Shown in pieces: positions 54,991 through 64,000 of a DNA stretch of 64,000 bases; the stretch's first letter is position 1, and each line of letters begins with the position of its first letter. The stretch lies in assembly GCA_009694745.1 (NCBI GenBank), contig SHUF01000008.1, forward strand, positions 1-64,000, read 5' to 3'. This DNA comes from Acidobacteriota bacterium (GTDB taxonomy: Bacteria; Acidobacteriota; Vicinamibacteria; Vicinamibacterales; SCN-69-37). A model generated the notes under the pieces. It ran no database searches and was not told the DNA's origin. It worked only from the letters and a program-made list of their open reading frames with translations. The position numbers and the translations under genes were made by a program.

Positions 54991-55564
54991 CGTGGTACTT
55001 CGTCGAGGGCATCTCTCGGAAAACGCACTGGTGGAGGTCTGGAGCACGGGCGTGCGGCCCGCTCACCTCGACCGCTGCGATATGTGCGCGGAACGCGCGG
55101 TGGACATGAGCCGCTGGCTCGAAGATGTGCGAGACATGGGCGCGGCTGAAGCGGATGCCGTGTTCCCGGAAGAGCGGTTGGCCGCCCAGCGCAGTCAGGT
55201 CCTGCAGCGGCTGGAATCGCTGGATCGGCCGGCTAAAGTCATCAGCTTTCCCGCACGCGCGGTGCGCCCCTTGGACGCCACCGATCGGCGACGGGTCAAT
55301 CCCGGCTGGCTGGCGGCTGCCGCAGCAGCCGGCCTCGCGATCGGCATCGTCAGCATCGAATTGAGCCACTCGTTTGAAACCGGCCCCACTTCGACGCAGG
55401 TGGCCGGCAGCACCAGTGCCCAGCCCCCGGGACTGGGAACGGTCATCGACGCGTCAATTCTTGAGGAAGACCCCTACTCCCGGACGCAGTTGGGGTCGCT
55501 TGAGGCGATGGATGAGATGACGCCCCGGCTGATTGACGTGGTGGCCATCAACCGCGACCGCTGA
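54977..55564 (+). CDS. Putative anti-sigma factor, single-pass membrane protein
   Basis: The 195-residue product starts at MRLADVVLRRGHLSENALVE with AAGGGAGGG upstream and overlaps the sigma gene by 14 bases. A cytoplasmic part holds PAHLDRCDMCAERAVDMSRW, an HxxxCxxC element like the zinc-binding anti-sigma (ZAS) domain. A membrane helix follows (WLAAAAAAGLAIGIVSIEL), then a short periplasmic tail (QPPGLGTVIDASILEEDPYS). The overlap and motif make it the likely anti-sigma partner of the preceding sigma factor. The ZAS signature, H-x3-C-x2-C, is seen; an N-terminal histidine of the family may be the one in RRGHLS. Confidence 0.8.
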   Translation: MRLADVVLRRGHLSENALVEVWSTGVRPAHLDRCDMCAERAVDMSRWLEDVRDMGAAEADAVFPEERLAAQRSQVLQRLESLDRPAKVISFPARAVRPLDATDRRRVNPGWLAAAAAAGLAIGIVSIELSHSFETGPTSTQVAGSTSAQPPGLGTVIDASILEEDPYSRTQLGSLEAMDEMTPRLIDVVAINRDR

Positions 55565-55566
55565 CG

Positions 55567-55598
55567 CCCGGGCTTCAGGTACCCCGGGCTTTAGGTAC
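55567..55598. repeat. Tandem 16-base direct repeat before ispH
   Basis: CCCGGGCTTCAGGTAC (55567-55582) is followed directly by CCCGGGCTTTAGGTAC (55583-55598), with one mismatch. It lies three bases after the anti-sigma stop and 15 bases before the ispH ATG, inside the likely ispH leader. Confidence 0.85.
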
Positions 55599-55613
55599 AA
55601 TGGGCGGTCAGCT

Positions 55614-56807
55614 ATGCCGCCCATCATCTTCCGGAAGGGCCTCGACATGAAGGCCGCGGTCGCCGACCAGCTCGCCGCGGCGTACCACAGCCGCATCGTC
55701 GACGACCTCCGCTCCGCCGGCTACGCCCGGACCCACGGCCGGCTCACCATCCACCTCGCGCGCGAATTCGGGTTCTGCTACGGCGTGGAACGGGCCGTGG
55801 ACTATGCATACCAGACCCGGAAAAAATTCCCCGACTCCCGGGTATTTCTCACAGGAGAAATCATCCATAACCCGCATGTCAACAACCAGTTGCGGGTACA
55901 GGGCATCCGCTTTCTGACCGATCCTGGTGAAGACCGGACGACCCTTGGCCGAGACGATGTGGTCATCCTGCCGGCGTTTGGCGTGTCGGTGGACGATATG
56001 GTGCGCCTGGACCGGCAGGGCTGCACGCTGGTGGATACCACGTGCGGGTCGGTGCTTACGGTCTGGAAAAACGTGAAGCGCTACGCCCAGGACGGCTTTA
56101 CCTCGATTATTCACGGCAAGCTCCATCACGAAGAGACGCGCGCCACTGCGTCGCAGGCGAGCCTGTTTCCCAACGGCCACTACCTCGTTGTGCTCGACAA
56201 GGGCGAAGCTGCCGCCGTATGCCACTACATCGTTCATGGAGGCGATCGCGGAGCGTTCCTGGAACGGTTTGGTCCGGCGTCCTCACCTGGGTTTGACCCC
56301 GACCGGCACCTGCTGCGGGTGGGCTGCGCCAATCAGACCACGATGCTGATGGCCGAGTCGCTCGAGATCGGGGATATGTTCAAGGCCGCGATGGAGGCCC
56401 GTCATGGCGCGTCTTCCATGGGCGACGTGTTCCGGTCGTTTGACACCATCTGCAGCGCCACCCAGGAGCGCCAGGATTCCGTGATTGCCCTGCTCGACGA
56501 GGCGCCCCTAGACCTGATGGTGGTGATCGGCGGCTATAACAGCAGCAATACCTGCAATCTGGCGAAGATTTGCGCCGAGCGGTGCCCAACCTTCCACATT
56601 GCCGAAGTGGATTGCCTGGTGTCGGCCACGGAGGTTCGGCACCGGCCAATCGGCGCCCCCTCGACGGCGGCGGTTGCGGAGACGGTGGTCCCGGACTGGT
56701 TGCCGGCCCAGGGCCCTCTGGTGATCGGCCTGACGGCCGGGGCCTCCACGCCGAATAATGTCGTTGGGCAGGTGGTGGCCCGCCTGGAAGCCCTGGCCGG
56801 CTCGTAA
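55614..56807 (+). CDS. ispH: 4-hydroxy-3-methylbut-2-enyl diphosphate reductase (IspH), long form
   Basis: IspH reduces HMBPP to IPP and DMAPP, the last step of the MEP isoprenoid pathway, with a [4Fe-4S] cluster. The 397-residue product has the three cluster cysteines Cys55 (FGFCYGVERAV), Cys144 (DTTCGSV) and Cys314 (SNTCNLA), and conserved GEIIHNPHVNN and SATQERQDS motifs. E. coli IspH is about 316 residues; this longer type, with an N-terminal extension and extra loops, is like the plant/cyanobacterial class. The ATG follows a 16-base tandem repeat. Its presence confirms local isoprenoid precursor supply, relevant to the operon at 19906-23093. Confidence 0.96.
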   Translation: MPPIIFRKGLDMKAAVADQLAAAYHSRIVDDLRSAGYARTHGRLTIHLAREFGFCYGVERAVDYAYQTRKKFPDSRVFLTGEIIHNPHVNNQLRVQGIRFLTDPGEDRTTLGRDDVVILPAFGVSVDDMVRLDRQGCTLVDTTCGSVLTVWKNVKRYAQDGFTSIIHGKLHHEETRATASQASLFPNGHYLVVLDKGEAAAVCHYIVHGGDRGAFLERFGPASSPGFDPDRHLLRVGCANQTTMLMAESLEIGDMFKAAMEARHGASSMGDVFRSFDTICSATQERQDSVIALLDEAPLDLMVVIGGYNSSNTCNLAKICAERCPTFHIAEVDCLVSATEVRHRPIGAPSTAAVAETVVPDWLPAQGPLVIGLTAGASTPNNVVGQVVARLEALAGS

Positions 56808-56839
56808 ACGGCGGTTTTGACGCAGGCGTAAGAAGAAGC

Positions 56840-57391
56840 GTGAAGGTTCAGATTCCCTTACCCCCAATTGCCCGAACAATCTGGCTCGGCGTCCTGACGC
56901 TGACCCTGGTGGTGTTGGCGGCTGATGGACGTGTCGCCACGATTGCCAGGGATGAGGCTGCTGCCGGACACAAGTGGGCCTGGTCCACGTCTCAGCGCAA
57001 GCAGACGCCGCCGCCTCACCAAGACAGCCAGCGCCCGGGAGCGTCTCAGCCCAGGGCGCCGTTCTGGAAGGACCCGGCCATCATCAAGGAAATCAAGCTG
57101 ACGCCAGACCAGGCCGCAAAAATTGATGCGGTATGGCGCAAGCGCGAGCAGGATATGCTCGGCCCGGCGCTGGAGTTGGCAAAGCAGGAGACAGAGCTCA
57201 AGCGAATGCTGGCTGAGCGGAAGGTGGGCGTGGACGTCATCGGCATGCAGTCGGATCGCGTCGAAGCCCAACGCACGGTTCTGGCCAAGTCACGCACGAT
57301 CATGCTGTATCAGTTCTGGCTCATCCTCAGCCCTGGGCAGAACACCGGGCTGCGGGCGATTTGGGAACGCGATCGGCGCGAACGACGTTAG
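56840..57391 (+). CDS. Periplasmic Spy/CpxP-like protein
   Basis: The 183-residue product starts with a signal peptide (TIWLGVLTLTLVVLAADG) and, after a Pro/Gln-rich linker, a helical domain of the Spy/CpxP LTxxQ type: PAIIKEIKLTPDQAAKIDAV, REQDMLGPALELAKQETELK, VEAQRTVLAKSRTIMLYQFW. The late segment ILSPGQ matches the second LTxxQ repeat in degraded form. These are periplasmic chaperones or metal-stress sensors. It is 32 bases after ispH and 69 bases before a TolC-like gene, so it may begin the efflux operon. Length is normal for the family. Confidence 0.75.
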   Translation: MKVQIPLPPIARTIWLGVLTLTLVVLAADGRVATIARDEAAAGHKWAWSTSQRKQTPPPHQDSQRPGASQPRAPFWKDPAIIKEIKLTPDQAAKIDAVWRKREQDMLGPALELAKQETELKRMLAERKVGVDVIGMQSDRVEAQRTVLAKSRTIMLYQFWLILSPGQNTGLRAIWERDRRERR

Positions 57392-57460
57392 GTTTCACAC
57401 AACAACTCTTGAACTCTTGCAGCCGCCCTGGTGATGGCGACTGCCCAGACGGAGCAACGA

Positions 57461-59068
57461 ATGAATAAGCAGATGTCGAAAATGATGGTGTGGGCGGTGG
57501 TGGCCGCGGTGGTGCCGGTGGCGGCCGTGTCGGCGCAGCAGCAGGCGGCCGGCGGTGGTGTGCAGGCCACCCTGACGCAGAACCAGTACGTGGTTGGCCG
57601 CGCGTTGCCCCCGGACACACCGGGTGCGCAGCGAGTGGACCTGTCACTGGAGGCGGCAATCAGCCGAGCGCTTGAACACAACCTCGATATTGCGCGCGAG
57701 AAACTCAATCCGCAGATGCAGGAATATTCGCTGCAGGCGTCACGCGCGGCATTCCTGCCGACCCTCAACGGCAACTACAGCTACAACAACGCCTCCGCGC
57801 AATCCACGTCACAGCTCGACGGTGGCGCACGCACCACGACGCAGCGCAATTCGTTCGGCACGTCGATGAGCCAGCGGATGAAGTGGCAGGGCGCGCAGGT
57901 GTCGTTCAACTTCACCAACAGCCGCACCTCGACCGACAACTCGTTCAGCACGCGCAACCCGAACTTCTCGTCGGGCCTGAGCCTCAACTACCAGCAGCCG
58001 CTGCTGGCGGGGCGCACGATTGACAACCAGCGCAACAGCCTGGCGACCGGTGACATTCAGCGCCAAATCACGGACATCGCGCTGGTCACGCAGATTGAGA
58101 ACATCAAGAACCAGGTGCGCACGGCCTACTGGTCGCTGCGCCAGTCCATCGAGTTGATCGAAATTCAGCGCCGGTCACTCGAGCTGTCGCGCCGCAACTA
58201 CGACGACAACAAGACAAAGGTGGAAGTCGGCACGGTGGCCGAAATCGACCTGGTGCAGCTCGAGTCGCAGATTGCCAATGGTGAGCAGAGCCTGCTGGCC
58301 GCAGAAATCGCCTGGCGCAACGCGGAAATCGCCTTCAAGCGCCTGCTCGTCAGCAGCACCGAGGACGATTTCTTTCGCTCGACGATCAACCCCACCGACC
58401 TGCCGTCCTTCGAAATGCCGTCCGTCGATATCCCGGCAGCGGTCAAGAACGCCATTACGCAGCGCGCCGACATCGAAACCGCGCGGCAGAACATCCGCAT
58501 CAGCGAACTGAACCTCGCGCTCTCAAAGAACGGGACCCGCGCATCGCTCGGCCTGACGGCCAGTTACTCGCTCGCCGGCGTCGGCGGCCCCCTCTATTCA
58601 CGTTTGGGCCTGGGTGGCACGGCTGTCCTGGTTGAGGACGGCAGCTACTTCGATGCGCTGCGCTCGATCGCGGGCATTGACACGCCCACCTGGCAGGTCG
58701 GCCTCAACTTCAGCCGGCCGCTGGGCCTGTCGTCACAGAAGGCCAGCCACCTGCGGTCGGAACTGTCGATGGAACAGCAGAAGACAGCGTTGAAGCGCAC
58801 GGAACTCGACATCGAAACAGCGGTGACCCGCGCGGGCCTGGACGTGCAGAGCACCTACAAGCAGTTGCTGGCCGCCCAGAAATCCCGTGAGGCCGCCGAG
58901 CGCACGCTCAACGCCGAACTCACCCGCTTCTCGGTGGGCCTGTCCACGAACTTCCAGGTCATCTCGCTCCAGAATGCGCTGACGTCCGCGCGTAACAACG
59001 AGCTGACCGCGACCATTCGCTACATCAATGCCATCGCGGAATTCGACCGCGTGCAGCGGATTGCGTAG
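57461..59068 (+). CDS. TolC-family outer-membrane efflux protein
   Basis: The 535-residue product, started at MNKQMSKMMVW, has a signal peptide (VWAVVAAVVPVAAVSAQQ). TolC-like repeats follow: VDLSLEAAISRALEHNLDIA near the first helix, LNYQQPLLAGRTIDNQRNSL, LRQSIELIEIQRRSLELSRR, and the second copy LELDIETAVTRAGLDVQSTY with NFSRPLG. This forms the trimeric outer-membrane channel. It lies ahead of an RND adaptor and pump on the same strand with 9-34 base gaps, so it should be their exit duct. The alpha-helical repeats and polar N-terminus fit; no lipobox was seen. Confidence 0.93.
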   Translation: MNKQMSKMMVWAVVAAVVPVAAVSAQQQAAGGGVQATLTQNQYVVGRALPPDTPGAQRVDLSLEAAISRALEHNLDIAREKLNPQMQEYSLQASRAAFLPTLNGNYSYNNASAQSTSQLDGGARTTTQRNSFGTSMSQRMKWQGAQVSFNFTNSRTSTDNSFSTRNPNFSSGLSLNYQQPLLAGRTIDNQRNSLATGDIQRQITDIALVTQIENIKNQVRTAYWSLRQSIELIEIQRRSLELSRRNYDDNKTKVEVGTVAEIDLVQLESQIANGEQSLLAAEIAWRNAEIAFKRLLVSSTEDDFFRSTINPTDLPSFEMPSVDIPAAVKNAITQRADIETARQNIRISELNLALSKNGTRASLGLTASYSLAGVGGPLYSRLGLGGTAVLVEDGSYFDALRSIAGIDTPTWQVGLNFSRPLGLSSQKASHLRSELSMEQQKTALKRTELDIETAVTRAGLDVQSTYKQLLAAQKSREAAERTLNAELTRFSVGLSTNFQVISLQNALTSARNNELTATIRYINAIAEFDRVQRIA

Positions 59069-59077
59069 TCCATTCAC

Positions 59078-60319
59078 ATGAAAAAGATCGTCGTCGGTGC
59101 TTTGCTCTTAGCCGGTGCAGCCGGTGCGTGGTACTTCAACCGGTCCCAGGGGGTGGCTGGCGCTGCCGGCTCTGGGGCTGCCCCGGGCACGCCTAGTGCC
59201 GCCGGGGGCCGCGGGAGCGGCCGGCCGGCCCTGACGGTGGATACCGCGCCAGCCACGCGACATGAGGTGATCGAGTACGTCATCGTCGTCGGCAATCTGA
59301 TCGGCAACGCCACGGTGGATATCGTGCCGCGCGTGGCCGGCCGGCTCGACTCGATCACGGCGAAGCTCGGTGACAGGGTCAGCCGGGGTCAACAGATTGC
59401 GAAGATCGAAGACCGCGAACTGCAGCAGCAGGTGAAGCAGGTCGAGCAGAACGTCCTGGTGAACAACGCGACCGTCACGCAGCGAGAGAGCGACCTTCAA
59501 CTGCGCAAGACGACGCTCGACCGGCAGAAGGAACTGTTGTCGCGCGGGCTGGCGACACGCCAGACGATTGAAGATGCCGAGGCCGCCTACAACTCGGCCG
59601 TGGCCGCGGTCGAACTCGCGAAAGCCCAGTTGGGTCAGACGCAGGCGCGCCTCGACGAACTGAAGATCACGCTGTCGAATACCAACATCGTGTCACCCGT
59701 GGATGGCTTCATTGGCCGCCGCAACCTCGACCAGGGCGCGTTCGCCGGCGCGAATACCGCCATCGTCTCGGTGGTGGACATCGCGACCGTGCGGTTGATT
59801 TCCAACCTGGTCGAAAAGGACTTCAAGCGCGTCACCGCCGGCGTCACGGCGCTGATTGGGGTGGACGCGTTCCCAAGCGAGCAGTTCACCGGCACGGTGA
59901 GCCGCGTGGCGCCGGTGTTTGACGCCGCCACGCGCACCGCCTCCATGGAAATCGAAGTCCCGAATCCCGGCTACCGCCTCAAGCCCGGCATGTTCGCGCG
60001 GGTGAAGCTGACCGTGGAAGTGCGGCCGGATGCGCTGACTGTGCCGCGAAACGCCGTGGTGGACAGCGAGGGACAACGCGGCGTGTTCCTCGTGGACGGC
60101 CAGTCGGCGAAGTTCCAGCGGGTCACCACCGGTCTGCAAGACAACGAACGCATTGAGATCCTGTCTGGTCTCACTGAGGGCACACAGGTCATCACGACTG
60201 GTGCGCTCGCGTTGCGGACCGGCGACCGCATTACGCCGATGAACATGCCCGGCCAGCATGGCGGGCGTTCGGGCGGCCGCAGTGGCGCCGCCCCGGCAGG
60301 CCGCGGGGGCGGTCTGTAA
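59078..60319 (+). CDS. RND efflux periplasmic adaptor (membrane fusion protein)
   Basis: The 413-residue product has an N-terminal anchor (IVVGALLLAGAAGAWYFN) and the HlyD/AcrA layout: a split lipoyl domain (IVPRVAGRLDSITAKLGDRV and SNTNIVSPVDGFIGRRN), a helical hairpin (RQKELLSRGLATRQTIEDAE), a beta-barrel (RLISNLVEKDFKRVTAGVTA) and a C-terminal membrane-proximal domain (TVPRNAVVDSEGQRGVFLVD). The extreme C-terminus is Gly/Arg-rich. It links the RND pump to the TolC channel. Nine bases after the TolC stop and 33 bases before the pump start, it is part of one operon. Confidence 0.95.
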   Translation: MKKIVVGALLLAGAAGAWYFNRSQGVAGAAGSGAAPGTPSAAGGRGSGRPALTVDTAPATRHEVIEYVIVVGNLIGNATVDIVPRVAGRLDSITAKLGDRVSRGQQIAKIEDRELQQQVKQVEQNVLVNNATVTQRESDLQLRKTTLDRQKELLSRGLATRQTIEDAEAAYNSAVAAVELAKAQLGQTQARLDELKITLSNTNIVSPVDGFIGRRNLDQGAFAGANTAIVSVVDIATVRLISNLVEKDFKRVTAGVTALIGVDAFPSEQFTGTVSRVAPVFDAATRTASMEIEVPNPGYRLKPGMFARVKLTVEVRPDALTVPRNAVVDSEGQRGVFLVDGQSAKFQRVTTGLQDNERIEILSGLTEGTQVITTGALALRTGDRITPMNMPGQHGGRSGGRSGAAPAGRGGGL

Positions 60320-60352
60320 GCATCGGCGCCGACGCCCAGCAGGAGAACCAGC

Positions 60353-63300
60353 ATGAGTGTGCCTCGTTTCGCGATCCACCGGCCTGTCACCATGTTCATG
60401 CTCTCGGCGACGATCGTCCTTCTGGGATCGATTTCGCTGACGCGGCTGCCTGTAGACCTGATGCCCGATGTCAGCTACCCCAGCCTCACGGTGCGGGTCG
60501 GGTACGGCGGCGTCGGTCCGCTTGAAATCGAAGAACTGATCATCCGGCCGCTCGAACAGTCGTTGGCGGCCGTGCCTGGCCTCGAGCAGATCAACTCCAC
60601 AGCGTCTGAGGGGAATGGCAACATCCGGCTCAACTTCGCGTGGGGCAGCGATCTGAACGAGGCGGCCGACGAAGTACGGACCCGTGTCGACCGCGTGCGG
60701 GGGCGCCTGCCCGAGGATGCGGACCCACCCACCATCTTCAAGTTCGACTCCAACTCCATGCCGATCGTGGGCATCGGCGTGGAGGGCGATTTTGATCGAG
60801 TGACCCTGCGTGAAATGGCCGAGGTGGACCTGGTCCCCCGCCTGGAGCGCGTGGAAGGCGTGGCGTCGGTCACCGTCGACGGCGGACTGCGCCGTCAGAT
60901 CCGCATCGAACTCTCCAAGGAAAAAATTACGGCGCTCGATCTGCCGGTGGACCGGGTGGTGCAGACCATCCGCACCGAAAACCAGAACGTGCCGCTGGGC
61001 GAAGTCACGGAAGGGGACACCACCTTCCTGCTGCGCAGCCAGAGCCAGTTCGAGTCGATCGACCAGATCAAGGACCTGATTGTCTTCACCCGCGGCGGCG
61101 TGCCCATCTACCTGCGCGATGTGGCCGAGGTGCGCGACACCACCGAAGACATGCGGTCGTTCACACGCATCAACGGCAAACCGGGCATCCGCCTTCGCGT
61201 CACGAAACAGTCGGGCAAGAACACCGTGGCCATCGCTGAAGAGGTGCGCGCGGAAGTGGAGCGCATCAATCGCGAGGTCCAGGGCCTGCACCTGACCGTG
61301 CTTGACGATCAGTCTACCTACATCGAGCAGGCGATCGCCGGCGTGCAGGAGGCGGGCCTTCTCGGTGCCGGCCTGGTGGTCATCGTCATCTTCGCGTTCC
61401 TCCGGAACCTGCGATCGACGTTCATCATCTGCACCTCGATTCCCATTTCAATTGTCGGCACGTTTGCGCTGCTCGATTTCGCCGGCTTCACGCTCAACAC
61501 GATGACGTTCGGCGGCCTGGCGCTGGGCGTGGGCATGATCGTGGACGCGTCGATCGTGGTCCTCGAAAACACATTCCGCCACATGGAGGAGCAGGGCAAG
61601 TCGCGGATGCAGGCCGCGATTGATGGCAGCGAAGAGGTGTGGTCGGCCATTCTGGCGTCCACGCTGACGCACGTCGCCGTGTTTGTTCCGCTGCTCTTCC
61701 TCACCGGCGTGGCGAGCATTCTCTTCACGCAGTTGGCCATCGTGGTCATGTTTTCGCTGGGAATGTCGCTCTTTGTGGCCGTCACCATCGTGCCCGTCCT
61801 GTGCTCGCGGCTCCTCGTGTTGCCGACGCCGCTGGCCGAACGGCGGGGGCTGAGCGGCACGCTCTTTACGTTCAGTGAGCGCGCGCTCGACGGCCTGGAC
61901 AATTCTTATCGCCGGATTCTCCACGTGTGCCTGCAGCACCGGCCGACCGTGCTCATAGCATCGGCGGCGATGACGGTGGCCGCAGTATTTATCCTGCCGA
62001 CGATTCCCGCCGAGTTGATGCCCCAGAGCGACGAGGGCGAGGTCTCGGTCAACGCGCGACTGGCGGTCGGCAGCCGTATCGAACGGAGCGAAGCCGTCAT
62101 CCTGCAACTCGAAGACCTCATTCAGGCCAACGTCCCGGAGGCCGTCACTGTGGTCTCGTCAGCGGGTGGCGGTGGTGGGTTTATGGGCGGCATGGGCGGC
62201 GGGGCGTCGGTCACCATCAAGCTCACGAAGAAGGGCGAGCGGACGCGTTCGAGCGAGCAGATCGCCACGGACCTTCGCCGGGGCCTCGTGGGTTTGCCTG
62301 GCGTCAGCATCACGACGCGCGCGTCGGGCGGCAACCAGTCACTCAACCGTGTGCTCGGCGACCTCAACTCGTCGAGCCGGCTTGCCGTGGAAATTCGTGG
62401 ATTCTCGCTCGAGGAGTCCAACGCCGTCTCGCAGGATGTGCTCGCGTTGCTCCAGACCACCGAAGGCGTGGCGAGTCCGCAGATTGGACGCCAGGAAGGC
62501 CGGCCCGAACTCGCCATTCGCGTCGATCGTCCCAAGGCCGCCCTGCTGGGTCTCTCAGTCACGAACGTGGCCAACGCCATCCGCACCAACATGGCCGGTA
62601 CCCAGGCCGCAGTCTTCCGTGAACGCGGCAAGGAGTTCCCCATCATCGTACGGCTCCGCGCCGAGGATCGGGAACGAGCCGAATCCGTGAGTGACGTGCT
62701 CATCAGCACGCCCACGGGACAGGTGCTGCCGGCCAAGAACCTGCTCACCGTTGACACCCAGCGCGGCCCCACCCAGATCGAACGGAAGAACCAGGAACGG
62801 ATTGCACGGGTGAACGCCGAACTTGAGGCGGGCGTGGCCATCGGTGACGCGGTCAAGGCGGTACGGGCACGGATCCCGGAGTTGAATATCCCCCAGGGCT
62901 TCACCGTGGGTTTTGGCGCCGAGGTCGAGGCTCAGGGTACGGCGTTCCAACAGTTGCAGATTCTGCTCCTGCTGGCGGTCCTGCTGGTCTACGCCGTCAT
63001 GGCGTCGCAGTACGAATCCCTCAAGGATCCGTTCATTGTCATGTTCTCGGTGCCGGTGGCACTCATCGGCATTGTGGCCGCGTTGAAGCTGACGTCAACA
63101 TCCTTCAGCTTGCAGGCGTATATCGGGGTAATCATGCTCGCCGGCATTGTCGTCAGCAACGCAATTCTCCTGGTGGACTACACCAACATCCTGCGCAAGC
63201 GTGATGGCAAGGCGCTGCGCGACGCCGTGGAAGAGGCCGGCCGCACGCGTCTGCGGCCCATCCTGATGACGACATTGACGACCACACTCGGCCTGGTGCC

Positions 63301-63484
63301 TATGGCGCTGGCGCTGGGTGAGGGCGGCGAATTGCAGGCGCCTCTGGCGCGTGTGGTGATCGGCGGCCTCACCGCCTCGACACTGGTGACCCTGGTCCTG
63401 GTGCCGACGGTGTACACGCTGTTTGAAGAAGGTTTTGCTGGCTTGCGCCGAGGGGCGGCGCATTCGACTCCTGAACAGGCCTAA
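60353..63484 (+). CDS. RND-family efflux transporter permease
   Basis: The 1043-residue product has the twelve-helix RND layout with two large periplasmic domains. TM1 region is [22 protein letters not shown]4 carries [20 protein letters not shown], with one Asp where AcrB has two. The second half repeats [20 protein letters not shown] and [20 protein letters not shown]. The export signature ([20 protein letters not shown]) marks the HAE-type drug/hydrophobe exporters. It probably uses the proton gradient to export a hydrophobic compound through the adjacent adaptor and TolC. The substrate is unknown. It ends six bases before a second adaptor gene. Confidence 0.95.
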   Translation: MSVPRFAIHRPVTMFMLSATIVLLGSISLTRLPVDLMPDVSYPSLTVRVGYGGVGPLEIEELIIRPLEQSLAAVPGLEQINSTASEGNGNIRLNFAWGSDLNEAADEVRTRVDRVRGRLPEDADPPTIFKFDSNSMPIVGIGVEGDFDRVTLREMAEVDLVPRLERVEGVASVTVDGGLRRQIRIELSKEKITALDLPVDRVVQTIRTENQNVPLGEVTEGDTTFLLRSQSQFESIDQIKDLIVFTRGGVPIYLRDVAEVRDTTEDMRSFTRINGKPGIRLRVTKQSGKNTVAIAEEVRAEVERINREVQGLHLTVLDDQSTYIEQAIAGVQEAGLLGAGLVVIVIFAFLRNLRSTFIICTSIPISIVGTFALLDFAGFTLNTMTFGGLALGVGMIVDASIVVLENTFRHMEEQGKSRMQAAIDGSEEVWSAILASTLTHVAVFVPLLFLTGVASILFTQLAIVVMFSLGMSLFVAVTIVPVLCSRLLVLPTPLAERRGLSGTLFTFSERALDGLDNSYRRILHVCLQHRPTVLIASAAMTVAAVFILPTIPAELMPQSDEGEVSVNARLAVGSRIERSEAVILQLEDLIQANVPEAVTVVSSAGGGGGFMGGMGGGASVTIKLTKKGERTRSSEQIATDLRRGLVGLPGVSITTRASGGNQSLNRVLGDLNSSSRLAVEIRGFSLEESNAVSQDVLALLQTTEGVASPQIGRQEGRPELAIRVDRPKAALLGLSVTNVANAIRTNMAGTQAAVFRERGKEFPIIVRLRAEDRERAESVSDVLISTPTGQVLPAKNLLTVDTQRGPTQIERKNQERIARVNAELEAGVAIGDAVKAVRARIPELNIPQGFTVGFGAEVEAQGTAFQQLQILLLLAVLLVYAVMASQYESLKDPFIVMFSVPVALIGIVAALKLTSTSFSLQAYIGVIMLAGIVVSNAILLVDYTNILRKRDGKALRDAVEEAGRTRLRPILMTTLTTTLGLVPMALALGEGGELQAPLARVVIGGLTASTLVTLVLVPTVYTLFEEGFAGLRRGAAHSTPEQA

Positions 63485-63490
63485 ACGACT

Positions 63491-64000
63491 ATGAAGAAGC
63501 TGATCGGTCTCGTTATTCTCCTGGCGCTCGCTGGTGGCGGGTACTACTACTACGACAGCACCAAAACGCCGGAGATTCCCGAGTTCATGAAAGTCACGAT
63601 TTCGCAGGGCGAGATCGTGGAGGAAGTGAGCGCCACCGGCACGTTGCAGGCCAAGCGATCGGTGGGCGTCGGCTCCTTCGTGTCCGGTCGCGTTGAAGAG
63701 GTCCTTGTGGACTTCAACGACATCGTCAGGAAGGGGCAGGTGCTTGCGCGCATCGACACCTCCCTGCTCTTGACGCAGGTGGAGATTCAGAAGGCCAACA
63801 TTGAGCGCCAGGAAGTGGATATCGCCAGCCAGCGCGTGCAGTTGGCAGACGCCAAGCGGAGCCTGGAACGGCAGCGTGAACTGCTCGAGAAGAAACTCGC
63901 GACGCAGCAGGCGTTTGAGGCGGCTGACCTGACGGTCAAGAGCCGCGAAGCGCAGATTGCATCGGCCGAGAAGCAGATGGTGTCGGCACGTTTCAACCTT
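63491..64000 (+). CDS. Second periplasmic adaptor (MacA-like), cut by window end
   Basis: The gene starts at ATG 63491, six bases after the RND pump stop, and remains open to the window end (170 codons seen). It reads MKKLIGLVILLALAGGGYYY, a membrane anchor, then ISQGEIVEEVSATGTLQAKR, the lipoyl half VSGRVEEVLVDFNDIVRKGQ and the first hairpin helix (RQRELLEKKLATQQAFEAAD). This is closest to MacA-type adaptors that pair with MacB ABC transporters, so a MacB-like pair may follow outside the window. It would be the fifth gene of the efflux unit. Confidence 0.9.
   Translation, partial: MKKLIGLVILLALAGGGYYYYDSTKTPEIPEFMKVTISQGEIVEEVSATGTLQAKRSVGVGSFVSGRVEEVLVDFNDIVRKGQVLARIDTSLLLTQVEIQKANIERQEVDIASQRVQLADAKRSLERQRELLEKKLATQQAFEAADLTVKSREAQIASAEKQMVSARFNL

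Overview
This is a GC-rich window of an ordinary chromosome, not a phage or plasmid. It carries core genes (purC, groES-groEL, nrdR, gatB, pckA, selB, an RNase R, ispH, tatA, rnhA). It also carries many secreted or membrane hydrolases and paralogous families (DUF885, M20, GH127, DUF4097, PQQ dehydrogenase, an orphan MacB/FtsX permease piece). The gene mix, the long IspH form, an NtrY-DUF4390 pair and the dispersed TCCAGGG heptamers fit Acidobacteriota, probably the Vicinamibacteria. That assignment is inference from gene content; no 16S rRNA gene or tRNA was seen.

Layout. 1-5.4 kb: a minus-strand operon (flippase-like protein, NrdR, DUF4390, start of an NtrY-type kinase), then DUF4097 protein, purC and a Fis-like HTH protein. 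5.2-8.6 kb: a dispersed inverted repeat, a secreted protein, and groESL with a CIRCE operator and a terminator. 8.9-15.7 kb: minus-strand peripheral metabolism (class V aminotransferase, NTF2-like protein, DUF885 and M20 hydrolases, Tat-exported threonine aldolase-like protein). 15.8-19.1 kb: GGDEF protein and an aminotransferase-RidA pair. 19.2-28 kb: an accessory stretch with three disrupted genes, katG, and a compact four-gene operon. 28-39 kb: DinB-like protein, large GH127 hydrolase, PQQ dehydrogenase, DUF4143-type ATPase, RNase HI and a D-aminoacylase-like lipoprotein. 39-45 kb: TonB, TatA, SelB, RNase R. 45-56.8 kb: two sigma/anti-sigma modules, gatB, pckA, a sensor kinase with degenerate receivers, SpoIID-like protein and IspH. 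56.8-64 kb: an efflux operon (Spy-like protein, TolC, adaptor, RND pump, second adaptor cut by the window end).

Most interesting candidate. At 19906-23093 four genes overlap one another by 1-8 bases: a metallophosphoesterase, a small all-alpha protein with an isoprenyl-synthase-like Asp-rich motif, a kinase-fold protein, and an MpaB/DUF2236 oxygenase. The combination suggests an uncharacterised isoprenoid-processing pathway. That reading is inference from motifs and gene order.

Quality note. Several genes are broken by single frameshifts (acyltransferase, winged-helix regulator, membrane glycosyltransferase-like gene, DUF937, one ECF sigma). Others carry internal deletions or are truncated (DUF1801, MacB-type permease, a secreted protein beside tonB). 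Some frameshifts could be assembly indels, and one lies in a run of seven C; the deletions and truncation look like real decay.
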